The notes below the pieces were generated by a model. The model did not search any database and had not been told where the DNA came from. It saw only the letters and a program-made list of their open reading frames with translations. From Ruminococcus sp. (GTDB lineage: Bacteria; Bacillota; Clostridia; Oscillospirales; Ruminococcaceae), in NCBI GenBank assembly GCA_014799785.1, contig JAAVHI010000101.1, positions 1-63,897 of the forward strand: a stretch of 63,897 nucleotides of DNA, read 5' to 3'. Position numbers and translations under genes: made by a program. Below, one piece after another: positions 44,693-53,425 of the stretch. How positions within the stretch are numbered: the first letter of the stretch is position 1; each line of letters opens with the position of its first letter.

Positions 44693-45898
44693 ATGTTTAA
44701 TATCGCCGCAGCACAGTCGGGCGGACCTACGTCTGCCATAAATTCGTCCCTTGCGGGAATTTTTACCGAGGCTCTGAAGCAGCCCGAAATAGGCGCGGTC
44801 TACGGCTCGATAAACGGTATCGAGGGCGTTCTCAAGGACGAGTTCGTCGATCTGAGCAAGATACTTACCTCGGACTACGACATAGACCTGCTCATGAAAA
44901 CTCCGTCCACGGTGCTGGGTTCCTGCCGCTTCAAGCTTAAAGACCCCCGCGAGGACGACAGCGACTTCCGCAAGGCCGCGGAAAATCTCCAGAAGCACGA
45001 TATAAAGGCGCTGTTTTACATAGGCGGAAACGACTCCATGGACACCGTTATGAAGCTGGATAAATGGTTCAGGGAAAACGGTGTTGACATCAAGGTCATA
45101 GGCGTGCCCAAAACTATCGACAACGACGTTGCCGAGACCGACCATACCCCAGGCTTCGGCTCGGCGGCGAAATATGTTGCCGCGTCCTTGCAGGAGATAA
45201 TCAGGGACAGCCGCGTGTACTCCATTCCCTCGGTGACGATCGTGGAGATAATGGGTCGCGAAGCTGGCTGGCTTGCGGCTTCCTCCTGCGTGCTGAGAGC
45301 CAACGGAGAACCCGCTCCCCACATGATATATCTTCCCGAAGCGGAATTCTCCGAGGAGAAGTTTATTGCCGATATCCGCGAGGCGCAGAAGCGGTACAAA
45401 GCCGTCATAGTCGCGGTCTCGGAGGGAATTAACATCGGAGAGGGCTTTTCCTCCGAGCTTACAGACGCTTTCGGTCACAAGTACCTTTCGGGCGTGGGCA
45501 AATACCTTGAAAAGATCGTGGGGGACAATATCGGCTGCAAGGTGCGCTCCATAGAGCTTAACGTTATGCAGAGGTGCAGTTCTCATATCGCTTCACTTAC
45601 CGATATCACCGAGGCAAAGGAGATCGGCGAAGCTGCTGTTCGCGCCGCGGTTTCGGGCGAAAGCGGAGTGATGATGATTTTCCGCCGCATAAGCAACAAT
45701 CCCTATCGGGTGGAAATAGTTACGGCTTCGGTGGACGAAGTTGCCAACAAGGAAAAGCTTTTCCCCGAGGAATGGATAAACGCCGACGGCAACAACGTTA
45801 CCGTGGACGCTCTCAATTATTTCCTGCCGCTTATTCAGGGCGAACCCGATATCGAATACAGGAACGGCATTCCCGTTCACTTCAGATTAAACCAGTAA
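44693..45898 (+). CDS. pfp: pyrophosphate-dependent 6-phosphofructokinase
   Basis: 401 residues. The phosphoryl-donor loop reads GGNDSMDT (residues 111-118): Asp114 stands where ATP enzymes have Gly, which blocks ATP and favours pyrophosphate. The substrate motif PKTIDND has the PPi-type Lys in place of Gly. IMGREAGWLAA and PEAEF are also conserved. It phosphorylates fructose-6-phosphate reversibly using PPi, a common energy-saving step in anaerobic cellulolytic Clostridia. GGAGG precedes the ATG. A GH5 lipoprotein gene starts 16 bases downstream, so glycolysis and a surface glucanase appear co-transcribed. Confidence 0.94.
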   Translation: MFNIAAAQSGGPTSAINSSLAGIFTEALKQPEIGAVYGSINGIEGVLKDEFVDLSKILTSDYDIDLLMKTPSTVLGSCRFKLKDPREDDSDFRKAAENLQKHDIKALFYIGGNDSMDTVMKLDKWFRENGVDIKVIGVPKTIDNDVAETDHTPGFGSAAKYVAASLQEIIRDSRVYSIPSVTIVEIMGREAGWLAASSCVLRANGEPAPHMIYLPEAEFSEEKFIADIREAQKRYKAVIVAVSEGINIGEGFSSELTDAFGHKYLSGVGKYLEKIVGDNIGCKVRSIELNVMQRCSSHIASLTDITEAKEIGEAAVRAAVSGESGVMMIFRRISNNPYRVEIVTASVDEVANKEKLFPEEWINADGNNVTVDALNYFLPLIQGEPDIEYRNGIPVHFRLNQ

Positions 45899-45914
45899 GA
45901 AAGGACGTTATACT

Positions 45915-47111
45915 ATGAAAAAAATATCGGCAATATTATTGTCCGCAGCTCTTTCGCTTGCGGTACTGACCTCCTGCGGAAACGTAAATACCCCGCAGGA
46001 CGGCGGCTCTGCCGCTGACACAGGCGCAAACGCTGTCCCGGCGGGCGAAATGCGGGACATCACTTCCATGGAGCTTGTCAAGGACATGGGTATCGGCTGG
46101 AACCTGGGCGACACCCTCGACGTATGTCAGGCTGACCGGGACGGCGACGGAAAGGTCAACGAGCACGTTGAAGAGGGCGAAAAGGTTGACGAGACCCTTT
46201 GGGGAAATCCCAAAGCCACAAGGGAGCTTTTCACGGCTCTTAAAGAGGACGGCATAAAATCCGTGCGGATACCCGTCACTTGGAGAGATCACATTGACGC
46301 CGACGGAAACGTTGACCGCGAATGGATGGACAGAGTGCATGAGGTTGTGGACTATGCCTATTCGCAGGATCTGTACGTGCTGCTGAACGTCCACCACGAC
46401 GGCGGCGGAGACCCTACGTTCGGCGCGTGGATAATCGAGGGCGCAAAGAACGACAAGGAAAACACTCTTAAAAAGTACAGGAACCTCTGGTCGCAGATAG
46501 CCGAGGAGTTCAAGGACTACGGCGACAAGCTTGTGTTCGAGTCCATGAACGAGGTGGGCTTTGACGGTATTTCCCAAAACGGAGCTTATGACCTGCTTAA
46601 CGAGTTCAATCAGGAATTTGTTGACCTTATCCGCAGCAGCGGAGGAAACAACGCTGAACGTCATCTGCTTATCGCGGGATACTGGACGGATATCCGCATG
46701 ACCTGCGACAGCCGCTTCAAAATGCCCGACGACCCTGCGGGAAGATGTATAGTTTCGGTGCATTACTACACGCCCTGGGAATTCTGCACAACCAACATCC
46801 ACAACACATGGGGCACGGACGAGGAGGTCAAGCAGATGGAAAACCTTTACGGCATGATGAAAACAAACTTCGTGGATAAGGGTATTCCCGTAATTATCGG
46901 CGAGTACGCCGCCAGCGGAAACGACAAGGCAAGCTGCGTTTTCTTTATCGAGAAGATGGTGAAGCTTTGCAGCGATTACGGCATGGCTCCTTTCTACTGG
47001 GACAACGGTGGTCAGGTGGACAGAAACACTTACGAGTGGCGCACTCCCGATTTTCTTGAAGCTATGAAAATGGCTTCAAGCGGGGAGGATTATGATTTCA
47101 CAAAGTGGTAA
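45915..47111 (+). CDS. surface lipoprotein, glycoside hydrolase family 5 (endoglucanase-like)
   Basis: 398 residues with lipobox Cys21 (AVLTSCGN), a ~25-residue linker and a GH5 TIM barrel. Conserved points are MGIGWNLGDTLD near the start, IRIPVTW-like SVRIPVTWRDH, LNVHHDGGG, the acid/base Glu213 in FESMNEVGF, and the nucleophile Glu330 in PVIIGEYAAS. GH5_4-type enzymes of this shape cut beta-1,4-glucan, mixed-linkage glucan or xyloglucan. No carbohydrate-binding module or dockerin is present; the enzyme is simply lipid-anchored. It is paralogous to the lipoprotein at 62170-63306 (shared GEMRDI and ELV--MG-GWNLG). Follows pfp by 16 bases. Confidence 0.9.
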   Translation: MKKISAILLSAALSLAVLTSCGNVNTPQDGGSAADTGANAVPAGEMRDITSMELVKDMGIGWNLGDTLDVCQADRDGDGKVNEHVEEGEKVDETLWGNPKATRELFTALKEDGIKSVRIPVTWRDHIDADGNVDREWMDRVHEVVDYAYSQDLYVLLNVHHDGGGDPTFGAWIIEGAKNDKENTLKKYRNLWSQIAEEFKDYGDKLVFESMNEVGFDGISQNGAYDLLNEFNQEFVDLIRSSGGNNAERHLLIAGYWTDIRMTCDSRFKMPDDPAGRCIVSVHYYTPWEFCTTNIHNTWGTDEEVKQMENLYGMMKTNFVDKGIPVIIGEYAASGNDKASCVFFIEKMVKLCSDYGMAPFYWDNGGQVDRNTYEWRTPDFLEAMKMASSGEDYDFTKW

Positions 47112-47169
47112 GGAGAAAGCATCATACCATAGTATCCGATACGGTCTGCGGACATAAAAGGAGAAAATC

Positions 47170-47478
47170 ATGAGAAACAGGACTTACGATATTTTGGCAT
47201 GGGTCTTTACCCTGCTGGCAGTTGTTTTTACGCTTTATATCTGGAATTCATATGCTGCCTTTTTTATAGAGCTGGTGCTTTTGGTATTGGGCATAAGCAT
47301 TTGCGGAATGGTTCTTTCAATAAATGCCGCAAAGACAGGATCGCCGGAAAAGTGGTTTCTTCCCCCTCTTATCCTATCCGTAATCTGTACGGCTGTTAAC
47401 GGAATGCTGTTTGTGTCCTGCGTCATGATCAACATACAGTGCGGCGGTCTGCCGTTCCTTTTTACACATATGGGCTGA
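47170..47478 (+). CDS. small membrane protein (102 residues)
   Basis: Three membrane helices (YDILAWVFTLLAVVFTLYIW, FFIELVLLVLGISICGMVLSI, FLPPLILSVICTAVNGMLFVSCVMI) with short loops. Resembles the helical parts of DUF4190-like small membrane proteins; not identified. AAAGGAG precedes the ATG. It is the third gene after pfp and GH5 with a 58-base gap. Confidence 0.55.
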   Translation: MRNRTYDILAWVFTLLAVVFTLYIWNSYAAFFIELVLLVLGISICGMVLSINAAKTGSPEKWFLPPLILSVICTAVNGMLFVSCVMINIQCGGLPFLFTHMG

Positions 47479-47629
47479 CTTTCTATCCGTCCATACATAT
47501 AAACCCGCAAAGCCGTAAAAAAAGCTTCGGGCAGAGAAGATCATAAGGTCACAAAGCAATAAAAGTCAGATTTAGAGCATAAAAATATTATGGATTTTCC
47601 ACGAAAATAATAAATGTTTTCGCCAAAAC

Positions 47630-47658
47630 TTGACATTTTTTGCTCCGTATGATATAAT
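47630..47658 (+). promoter_or_regulatory. promoter of the DUF4190-like gene
   Basis: Perfect TTGACA (47630-47635), 17-base spacer, perfect TATAAT (47653-47658). Confidence 0.9.
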
Positions 47659-47693
47659 TTGTGTCATATTATGATTATTGGAGGTATTTTTAA

Positions 47694-47963
47694 ATGGACG
47701 GTAAAAATTTAGCTGTCGGAAGTCTTGTGTGCGGTATTCTTTCTCTGGTGCTCATATTCTTCGGATACGGCGCGCTTCTGGGACTTATCCTCGGCATTGT
47801 TGCCATTGTGCTGGCTGTAAACGCAAAGAAAAAGGGCTTTGAGGACGGTATGCAGAAAGCCGGTCTTGTTCTCGGAATCATCGGCACAGTCCTCTGCGGT
47901 ATCACTTTCGTTGCTTGTGCGCTTTGCGCAGGCGCTCTTGCCGCTATGGGAGCTTCAATGTAA
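47694..47963 (+). CDS. DUF4190-like small membrane protein
   Basis: 89 residues. A repeated Gly-rich pattern (LAVGSLVCGILSLVLIFFGYGALLGLILGIVAIVLAV and AGLVLGIIGTVLCGITFVACALCAGAL) is characteristic of DUF4190 proteins, which have two helical hairpins flanking a Lys-rich loop (NAKKKG). Function unknown. GGAGG precedes the ATG, and a strong promoter and terminator make it a single-gene unit. Confidence 0.75.
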   Translation: MDGKNLAVGSLVCGILSLVLIFFGYGALLGLILGIVAIVLAVNAKKKGFEDGMQKAGLVLGIIGTVLCGITFVACALCAGALAAMGASM

Positions 47964-47990
47964 TTTTGTTTTAAACAAATACAAACGCGT

Positions 47991-48028
47991 ATGCTGTCGG
48001 TCCTGCGGCTGACAGCATTTGCTTTTTT
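47991..48028 (+). terminator. terminator of the DUF4190-like gene
   Basis: ATGCTGTC / GACAGCAT stem followed by TTGCTTTTTT. The start of the Lgt-like gene is 13 bases further on. Confidence 0.8.
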
Positions 48029-48040
48029 GGTGGTGACCCT

Positions 48041-48841
48041 ATGCTTCCTTTTGTCACAATATTCGGCAGAACTATACCCGTATACGCTCTTATGGCGCTT
48101 GTCGGAGCCGCCGCGCTTTGCGGAGCCGCCGCGCTTTTTGCAAAGCTCCGCGGAAAAGTATCTGCTGAGGATACCTTTTATATGCTGCTTTATGCGGGCA
48201 TAGGCTGTCTTATAGGCTCAAAGCTGCTGTATCTTCTTGTCAGCGTTGACGTTTACTGGCTTGAAGAAAAAAGCCTGAAAGAAAATCTGAGGTACTGGTT
48301 TCTGCTGCTTACTTCGGGGGGACTGGTCTTTTACGGCGGACTTATCGGGGCTGCCTTGGGCGCGCTTCGGTACTGCACGCATTTTAAGATAAATACGGCG
48401 GAAGCCTTTGAGACCGTTGTTCCCGCCGTTCCGCTGTTTCACTTTTTCGGACGTCTGGGCTGCTTTGCGGCAGGGTGCTGCTACGGAAAGGAATACAGCG
48501 GCGCGCTGTCCGTAACGTTTGAAAACGCCATAGGCGCTCCCAACGGAGTTCCCCTGCTCCCCGTACAGCTTTTTGAAGCGGCGGGAAATCTTCTGCTGTT
48601 TGCAGTTCTGACGGTTCTGTACATGAAAAATCTCCCGAAGCTGAGCCTGACGGGACTGTACCTTGTCTGCTACGCTGCAATGCGGTTTGCGCTGGAGTTT
48701 TTCCGCGGCGATGAAATACGGGGAAATGCGCTTTCGCTTTCCGTTTCGCAGTGGATAAGCATTGCGGCGTTTGTCTTAGGAGCGGCCGCAATTGTAAAGA
48801 AGTACCGCGGCAGGAACAAATTGGCAGAGAGAAATTCATAA
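48041..48841 (+). CDS. Lgt-family membrane protein, variant active site
   Basis: 266 residues and about seven membrane helices in the order of prolipoprotein diacylglyceryl transferase. The family landmarks are recognisable but altered. Where Lgt has FHGGLIG this protein has FYGGLIG, so the catalytic His is Tyr. Where Lgt has GRLGNFINGE it has GRLGCFAAGCCYG, with Cys replacing the key Asn and the Asn-Gly-Glu lost. LPVQLFEA and the EFFRGDEIRG Arg are retained. True Lgt attaches diacylglycerol to lipobox cysteines; this homologue may do something else. The ribosome site is weak (GGTGGTG). It follows a terminator, so its own promoter is unclear. Confidence 0.72.
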   Translation: MLPFVTIFGRTIPVYALMALVGAAALCGAAALFAKLRGKVSAEDTFYMLLYAGIGCLIGSKLLYLLVSVDVYWLEEKSLKENLRYWFLLLTSGGLVFYGGLIGAALGALRYCTHFKINTAEAFETVVPAVPLFHFFGRLGCFAAGCCYGKEYSGALSVTFENAIGAPNGVPLLPVQLFEAAGNLLLFAVLTVLYMKNLPKLSLTGLYLVCYAAMRFALEFFRGDEIRGNALSLSVSQWISIAAFVLGAAAIVKKYRGRNKLAERNS

Positions 48842-48951
48842 AATATTAACACAATTATACAAAATATATGATAAAATTATATAAAGTATTTGTTAAATTG
48901 CCGAAGTATAAAATTTTGCAGGACTTTTTTAGATAAAATTACAAAAAACAC

Positions 48952-48980
48952 TTGCAATGTCAACAAAAATTGTGTATAAT
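48952..48980 (+). promoter_or_regulatory. promoter of the CdaR-like regulator
   Basis: TTGCAA (48952-48957), 17-base spacer, TATAAT (48975-48980). The leader is about 135 bases and contains a CTCCGA/TCGGAG hairpin at 49020-49036. Confidence 0.75.
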
Positions 48981-49120
48981 AATTTACATGAATGTGTTTT
49001 ATATGACATATTCCCCGCTCTCCGATATGCTCGGAGGCTTTCGGCGTGAAAATTCCGCAGTGCTGTTTCAGCGTACCCGTGCTTTTAATGCCGATTTAAA
49101 ATGAAAGGATGACCTTCTAT

Positions 49121-50206
49121 ATGTCAAACAGACTGTTCCAGGGCTTAATTCATCAGATGAGAGACGCGATGGACTGCATTATCGGCGTTGTGGATTCCAC
49201 AGCAACGATCATTGCGTGCAGCGAGCTTTCCAAAATCGGCACCACCAACGAGTTCGTTTCGCTCGACCTGAGCGATTCACACGATATTTTTGTACGCGAC
49301 GGCTATACATACAAGCCGTTCGGTTCCCACATCAAGCCGGATTACGCCGTCTTTGTGGAGGGTACAGACGAGAACGCTGCTAAGTATGCAAATATCATGT
49401 CGATCACTCTGTCCTCGATAAAGCAGTACTACGACGAAAAATACGACAGGACAAACTTTATCAAGAACGTTGTGCTTGATAACGTCCTCCCCGGCGATAT
49501 CGTTGTAAAGGCGCGGGAGCTGCACTTCAACAGCGATGTGAGCAGAGTTGTTCTGCTGATAAGAATTATTTCTTCAAACGATGTTTCCGCGTTCGATGTT
49601 ATTCAGAATCTGTTCCCCGACAAGGCTAAGGACTTTGTGCTGAACATCACCGAGTCGGATATCGTTCTGGTCAAGGAGATAAAGAGCAACGTTGAGTCCA
49701 AGGATCTGGAAAAGCTGGCAAGATCTATTTCCGACACCCTTTCAAGCGAGTTCTACACAAGGGTGAACGTGGGTATAGGCACTGTTGTTACCGGTATCAA
49801 GGACTTGGCGCGTTCCTTTAAGGAGGCTCAGATAGCCCTTGAAGTGGGCAAGGTTTTCGATACGGACAAGGTTATCGTTTCCTACGACAATCTGGGTATC
49901 GCAAGGCTGATCTACCACCTCCCCACAACCCTCTGCGAAACATTCTTGCAGGAGGTTTTCAAGAAAGGCTCTATCGAGTCCCTCGACCACGAGACGCTCT
50001 TTACTATACAGAGATTTTTTGAAAATAACTTAAACGTTTCCGAGACCTCCAGAAAGCTGTTTGTACACAGAAATACCCTTGTTTACAGACTGGAAAAAAT
50101 AAAGAAGCTTACGGGTCTCGACCTGCGGGAATTCGACCACGCTATTGTTTTCAAGATCGCGCTTATGGTAAAGAAATACCTTTCGGCTAATCCCGTAAAA
50201 TTCTGA
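49121..50206 (+). CDS. CdaR/PucR-type transcriptional regulator
   Basis: 361 residues. A sensor-like N-terminal part (DCIIGVVDSTATIIACSELSKIG) is followed by a degenerate GGDEF-like middle (VNVGIGTVVTGIKDLARSFKEAQIALEVGK) and the family C-terminal helix-turn-helix: LNVSETSRKLFVHRNTLVYRLEKIKKLTGLDLREFDHAIVFKIAL. Relatives sense sugar acids, purines or amino acids. The ATG at 49121 has AAAGGA at a long spacing; an ATG at 49109 overlaps the ribosome site. It is encoded 200 bases upstream of ftsE on the same strand, an arrangement that may link division genes to a metabolite signal. Confidence 0.8.
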   Translation: MSNRLFQGLIHQMRDAMDCIIGVVDSTATIIACSELSKIGTTNEFVSLDLSDSHDIFVRDGYTYKPFGSHIKPDYAVFVEGTDENAAKYANIMSITLSSIKQYYDEKYDRTNFIKNVVLDNVLPGDIVVKARELHFNSDVSRVVLLIRIISSNDVSAFDVIQNLFPDKAKDFVLNITESDIVLVKEIKSNVESKDLEKLARSISDTLSSEFYTRVNVGIGTVVTGIKDLARSFKEAQIALEVGKVFDTDKVIVSYDNLGIARLIYHLPTTLCETFLQEVFKKGSIESLDHETLFTIQRFFENNLNVSETSRKLFVHRNTLVYRLEKIKKLTGLDLREFDHAIVFKIALMVKKYLSANPVKF

Positions 50207-50407
50207 GGCGAAAACTTGCGGCAAAAATTTGCAGCCATATGTCTGCGGCGGTTCGGCGCAAGGACATTGGGCTGTCCCCGGACAGAATACAGGGCGGCGT
50301 TTGCAGAACATTTTAATACGTTCAATTCATGGGGGCAGAGTTTTTCTGCTCCCTTAAATATTTGTTTTGGAAAAAATTAGCAATTTCAAGATAGGCGGTG
50401 TGACCTT

Positions 50408-51076
50408 TTGGTTGAACTCAGAAATGTCAGCGTTACATATTCAAACGGCGTGGATGCGCTCCACGATGTAAGTCTAAGGATAAACGACGGCGAATTTGCC
50501 TTTGTTGTGGGCGAATCCGGCGCAGGAAAAAGTACGCTCATAAAGCTGCTTTTAAAGGAGATAACTCCAACAAGCGGCAGGATAACGGTGAACGGCTTCA
50601 ATCTGGAAAGACTGAAAAAAAGCAAGGCGCACAAGCTGCGGCGTACTATCGGCTTCGTCTTTCAGGACTTCAAGCTGATAAACACAATGAACGTTTACGA
50701 CAACGTTGCGTTCGTGCTGCGGAGCATTGACGCGCCCATAAAGTATATCCGCAACCGCGTGCCTTATGTTATAAGTCTTGTGGGACTTAAAGACAAGGCG
50801 AAAAGCTATCCCACCGAGCTTTCGGGCGGCGAGCAGCAGCGCGTTGCTCTGGCGAGGGCTTTGGTGAACGATCCCCAGCTTATCATTGCGGACGAGCCTA
50901 CGGGCAACCTTGACCCCAAAACCTCCCTTGAGATAGTGGAGCTTCTCAAGGGCATAAACGAGTGCGGCACAACGGTCATGATGGTAACTCACGAGCATGA
51001 GCTTGTGCGCCATTTCGGCGGCAGAACTATCACCATCAAGGACGGACGCATTACTTTCGACGACTATATAGGATAA
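50408..51076 (+). CDS. ftsE: cell-division ABC transporter ATPase FtsE
   Basis: 222 residues, a single ABC domain: Walker [11 protein letters not shown]-loop VFQDFKLI, signature [15 protein letters not shown], Walker [13 protein letters not shown] and the switch His in MMVTHEHEL. FtsE with FtsX forms a membrane complex that activates cell-wall hydrolases rather than moving solutes. It starts at TTG; the leader AGGCGGTG is the ribosome site. FtsX starts 25 bases later and the M23 hydrolase follows. Confidence 0.95.
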   Translation: MVELRNVSVTYSNGVDALHDVSLRINDGEFAFVVGESGAGKSTLIKLLLKEITPTSGRITVNGFNLERLKKSKAHKLRRTIGFVFQDFKLINTMNVYDNVAFVLRSIDAPIKYIRNRVPYVISLVGLKDKAKSYPTELSGGEQQRVALARALVNDPQLIIADEPTGNLDPKTSLEIVELLKGINECGTTVMMVTHEHELVRHFGGRTITIKDGRITFDDYIG

Positions 51077-51101
51077 TTTTCCTGTTTTTAGGGAGGCAAA
51101 A

Positions 51102-52013
51102 ATGAAGCTTAGCAGTATGAATTACCTGTTCGGGCAGGGAATGAAAAATATCTGGACAAACCGCATAATGTCGGTGGCGTCCTTTTGTATCCTGTCGGTA
51201 TCCCTTTTGCTGATCGGGTTTACAATGCTTTTTGTTGCAAACATCAACCGCTTTGTAAGCGGCGTTGAAAACAAGAACGAAGTGGTTATCTTCCTTGACG
51301 AGGACGTTGATTCCACAATGGCGTCCGCAATGGAAAATACCATTAGAAATATACATAATGTAGAATCCGTGACTTTCTACTCAAAGGACGAGGCTTTGGA
51401 GGACATGAAAAAAAGCATGGACAGCGAGAACGCCGATCAGCTTTTCAGCTACGTCGGCGAGGACAACCCGCTTCCCGACGCGTTCAGGATCAGAATTGCC
51501 AACATCGAGGAGATCAGCCCAACGCTTATGGACATCAACCGTCTTGACGGCATTGACAGCATCAAGTCCCCCACCGATTTTATCAACATTCTTACAGGAC
51601 TTAAGCGCTTTATCGGAATAATCTCCGCGGTCATTCTGCTGGCGCTGATAGTGGTTTCGCTTGTAATCATTTCCAACGCCGCCCGCGCAAGCGTTGACAT
51701 CAGAAAGCGTGAGATCGCCATAATGAAGCTTGTGGGAGCTACCAACACGTTCATAAAAGTACCGTTCTTTGTGGAGGGTATGTTTCTGGGTGCACTGGCG
51801 GGTGTCTTTGCTTCGGTTGTGACCTGCGTCGGCTACTCCGAGCTTGTGAATGTTCTTTCACAGGACATGACGATTTGGAGCATTATGTCGGTGAACGGCT
51901 TTATCCCCATAAGCGAATTTGTAGTAAAGCTTGTTATCGGCTACGCCGCTGCGGGAATGATAATCAGCGGCTTCGGTACGGTCATGAGTACACGCAAGTA
52001 TCTTAAGGTCTGA
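51102..52013 (+). CDS. ftsX: cell-division membrane protein FtsX
   Basis: 303 residues with four membrane helices: MSVASFCILSVSLLLIGFTML near the start, then three after residue 165. The large extracellular domain between helices 1 and 2 (VFLDEDVD-like NEVVIFLDEDVDSTMASAMENTIRNIHNVESVTFYSKDEALEDM) is the region that contacts the cell-wall hydrolase or its coiled-coil activator. RASVDIRKREIAIMKLVGATNTFIKVPFFVEGM is the classical FtsX coupling signature. The next gene encodes a coiled-coil M23 protein, the expected partner. Confidence 0.95.
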   Translation: MKLSSMNYLFGQGMKNIWTNRIMSVASFCILSVSLLLIGFTMLFVANINRFVSGVENKNEVVIFLDEDVDSTMASAMENTIRNIHNVESVTFYSKDEALEDMKKSMDSENADQLFSYVGEDNPLPDAFRIRIANIEEISPTLMDINRLDGIDSIKSPTDFINILTGLKRFIGIISAVILLALIVVSLVIISNAARASVDIRKREIAIMKLVGATNTFIKVPFFVEGMFLGALAGVFASVVTCVGYSELVNVLSQDMTIWSIMSVNGFIPISEFVVKLVIGYAAAGMIISGFGTVMSTRKYLKV

Positions 52014-52075
52014 AATCTGAGACGGTTTAACTGAACACGAAAGGAGAGGCTCCTTGCGGGGAGCGAATTACAGCT

Positions 52076-53395
52076 ATGAAAAAAATATTCAGAAAAAAAA
52101 TACTTCCCGTCGCTGTTGCGCTGGTAATCTCAATGGGCTGTCTTGCATCGGGTGTTACGGCGGACACAATGTCCGATCTTGAGGCCAAGCAGACACAGCT
52201 TGAAAAGGAGCGCAAAAACGTAGAGGCGGCTCTGGAGGACTACAAGGGTAAAGCCGAGGAAGAAGCGGAGTACCTTAAAGAATACGACAAAAAAATGGAG
52301 CTTCAGGAACAGCAGGTCGCTATCGTGGAGGAGCAGATAGAGCTTCTTAACGAGGAGATTGCAGGTCTTGAAGAAGACATTGCCGCAAAGGAGGAGGAGC
52401 TTGACGCCGGTATAGAGCAGTTCCGTCAGCGGCTTCGCGCTCTCTATATGGCGGGAAATGACAGCCTTGCTTCGGTAATTGCGGGCTCTAATGATTTTTA
52501 CGATATGCTTGCGCGAATGGAATTTGTGGAGCGCGTCTCAAAGCATGACAACGACCTGATAGAGTCGCTGAACACTCAGGTCGCAGAGCTTGAAGCGGAC
52601 AAAGCCGTCCGCGGAGAAAAGCTTGAAGCTTTGGAAACAAAAAAGTCTCAGGAGGAGCAGTACTACGCCGAGCTTCGTGAGACCTACAACAACCACGCCG
52701 AAACAAAGCAGATGCAGGAAAATATGATCGCCGACTACCGCAGCCGCGCCAACGAGATCGACGCGGAGCAGCAGAGGATCGAGGAAGAATTGCAGGCTGA
52801 GATACGCCGTTTGCAGGAGGAAGCCGAGCGCAAGCGCAAGGAAGAGGAAGAGCGCAAGCGTCAGGAAGAGGAGCGCAGACGGCAGGAGGAAGAGCAGAAG
52901 CGTCTCGAAGCGGAGGCAAACGGTCAGGAGTATGTTCCGCAGGAGGTCACAACGGATACCTCGGATACGTTCACAAGCTATTCCGAGACGGGCTTCATCT
53001 GGCCTGTACCCACCGTCCGCAATATGACCGACGGCTACGGAAACCGCTGGATCGTTGAGGAACAGAAAAATAATTTCCACAAGGGTATCGACATCACAAA
53101 GCCGGGCTGCGGAGGAACGCCTACGGTTGCTTCTGCGGGCGGAACGGTAATTCAGGCGGGCGACAACGGAAACGGCTACGGAAACTGCGTCATCATAGAC
53201 CACGGAAACGGCATTGCTACGCTGTATGCACATCATCAAAGCCTTGCGGTAAGCGTAGGTCAGACTGTCAAGCAGGGCGATACTCTCGGCTATATAGGAC
53301 ATACGGGGTACGCTTACGGCGACCACTGTCACTTTGAGGTCCGCGTTGACGGTCAGCACACCAACCCGCTGAATTACGTCAACATAAACAATTAA
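52076..53395 (+). CDS. secreted coiled-coil M23 peptidase (EnvC/CwlO-like partner of FtsEX)
   Basis: 439 residues: a signal peptide (to about residue 29, GVTADT), a long coiled coil (about 30-280, with a Lys/Glu/Arg-rich stretch of repeated RKRQEEE units), and a C-terminal M23 peptidase. The zinc site is intact: His335 and Asp339 in FHKGIDITKPG, and the HxH of DHCHFEV (about 417-419). Intact metal residues suggest a true endopeptidase, unlike EnvC in E. coli, which lacks them. It is likely activated by FtsX at the division site or side wall. It starts 62 bases after ftsX. Confidence 0.9.
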   Translation: MKKIFRKKILPVAVALVISMGCLASGVTADTMSDLEAKQTQLEKERKNVEAALEDYKGKAEEEAEYLKEYDKKMELQEQQVAIVEEQIELLNEEIAGLEEDIAAKEEELDAGIEQFRQRLRALYMAGNDSLASVIAGSNDFYDMLARMEFVERVSKHDNDLIESLNTQVAELEADKAVRGEKLEALETKKSQEEQYYAELRETYNNHAETKQMQENMIADYRSRANEIDAEQQRIEEELQAEIRRLQEEAERKRKEEEERKRQEEERRRQEEEQKRLEAEANGQEYVPQEVTTDTSDTFTSYSETGFIWPVPTVRNMTDGYGNRWIVEEQKNNFHKGIDITKPGCGGTPTVASAGGTVIQAGDNGNGYGNCVIIDHGNGIATLYAHHQSLAVSVGQTVKQGDTLGYIGHTGYAYGDHCHFEVRVDGQHTNPLNYVNINN

Positions 53396-53425
53396 ACCAA
53401 TAAAACCACTTTTGGGGATAAGCTT

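Noticed and set aside
45915..47111. Cellulosomal dockerin or carbohydrate-binding module on the GH5 proteins
   Set aside because: The proteins end right after the catalytic barrel; no duplicated calcium-binding segment or extra beta domain is present. They are lipid-anchored instead.
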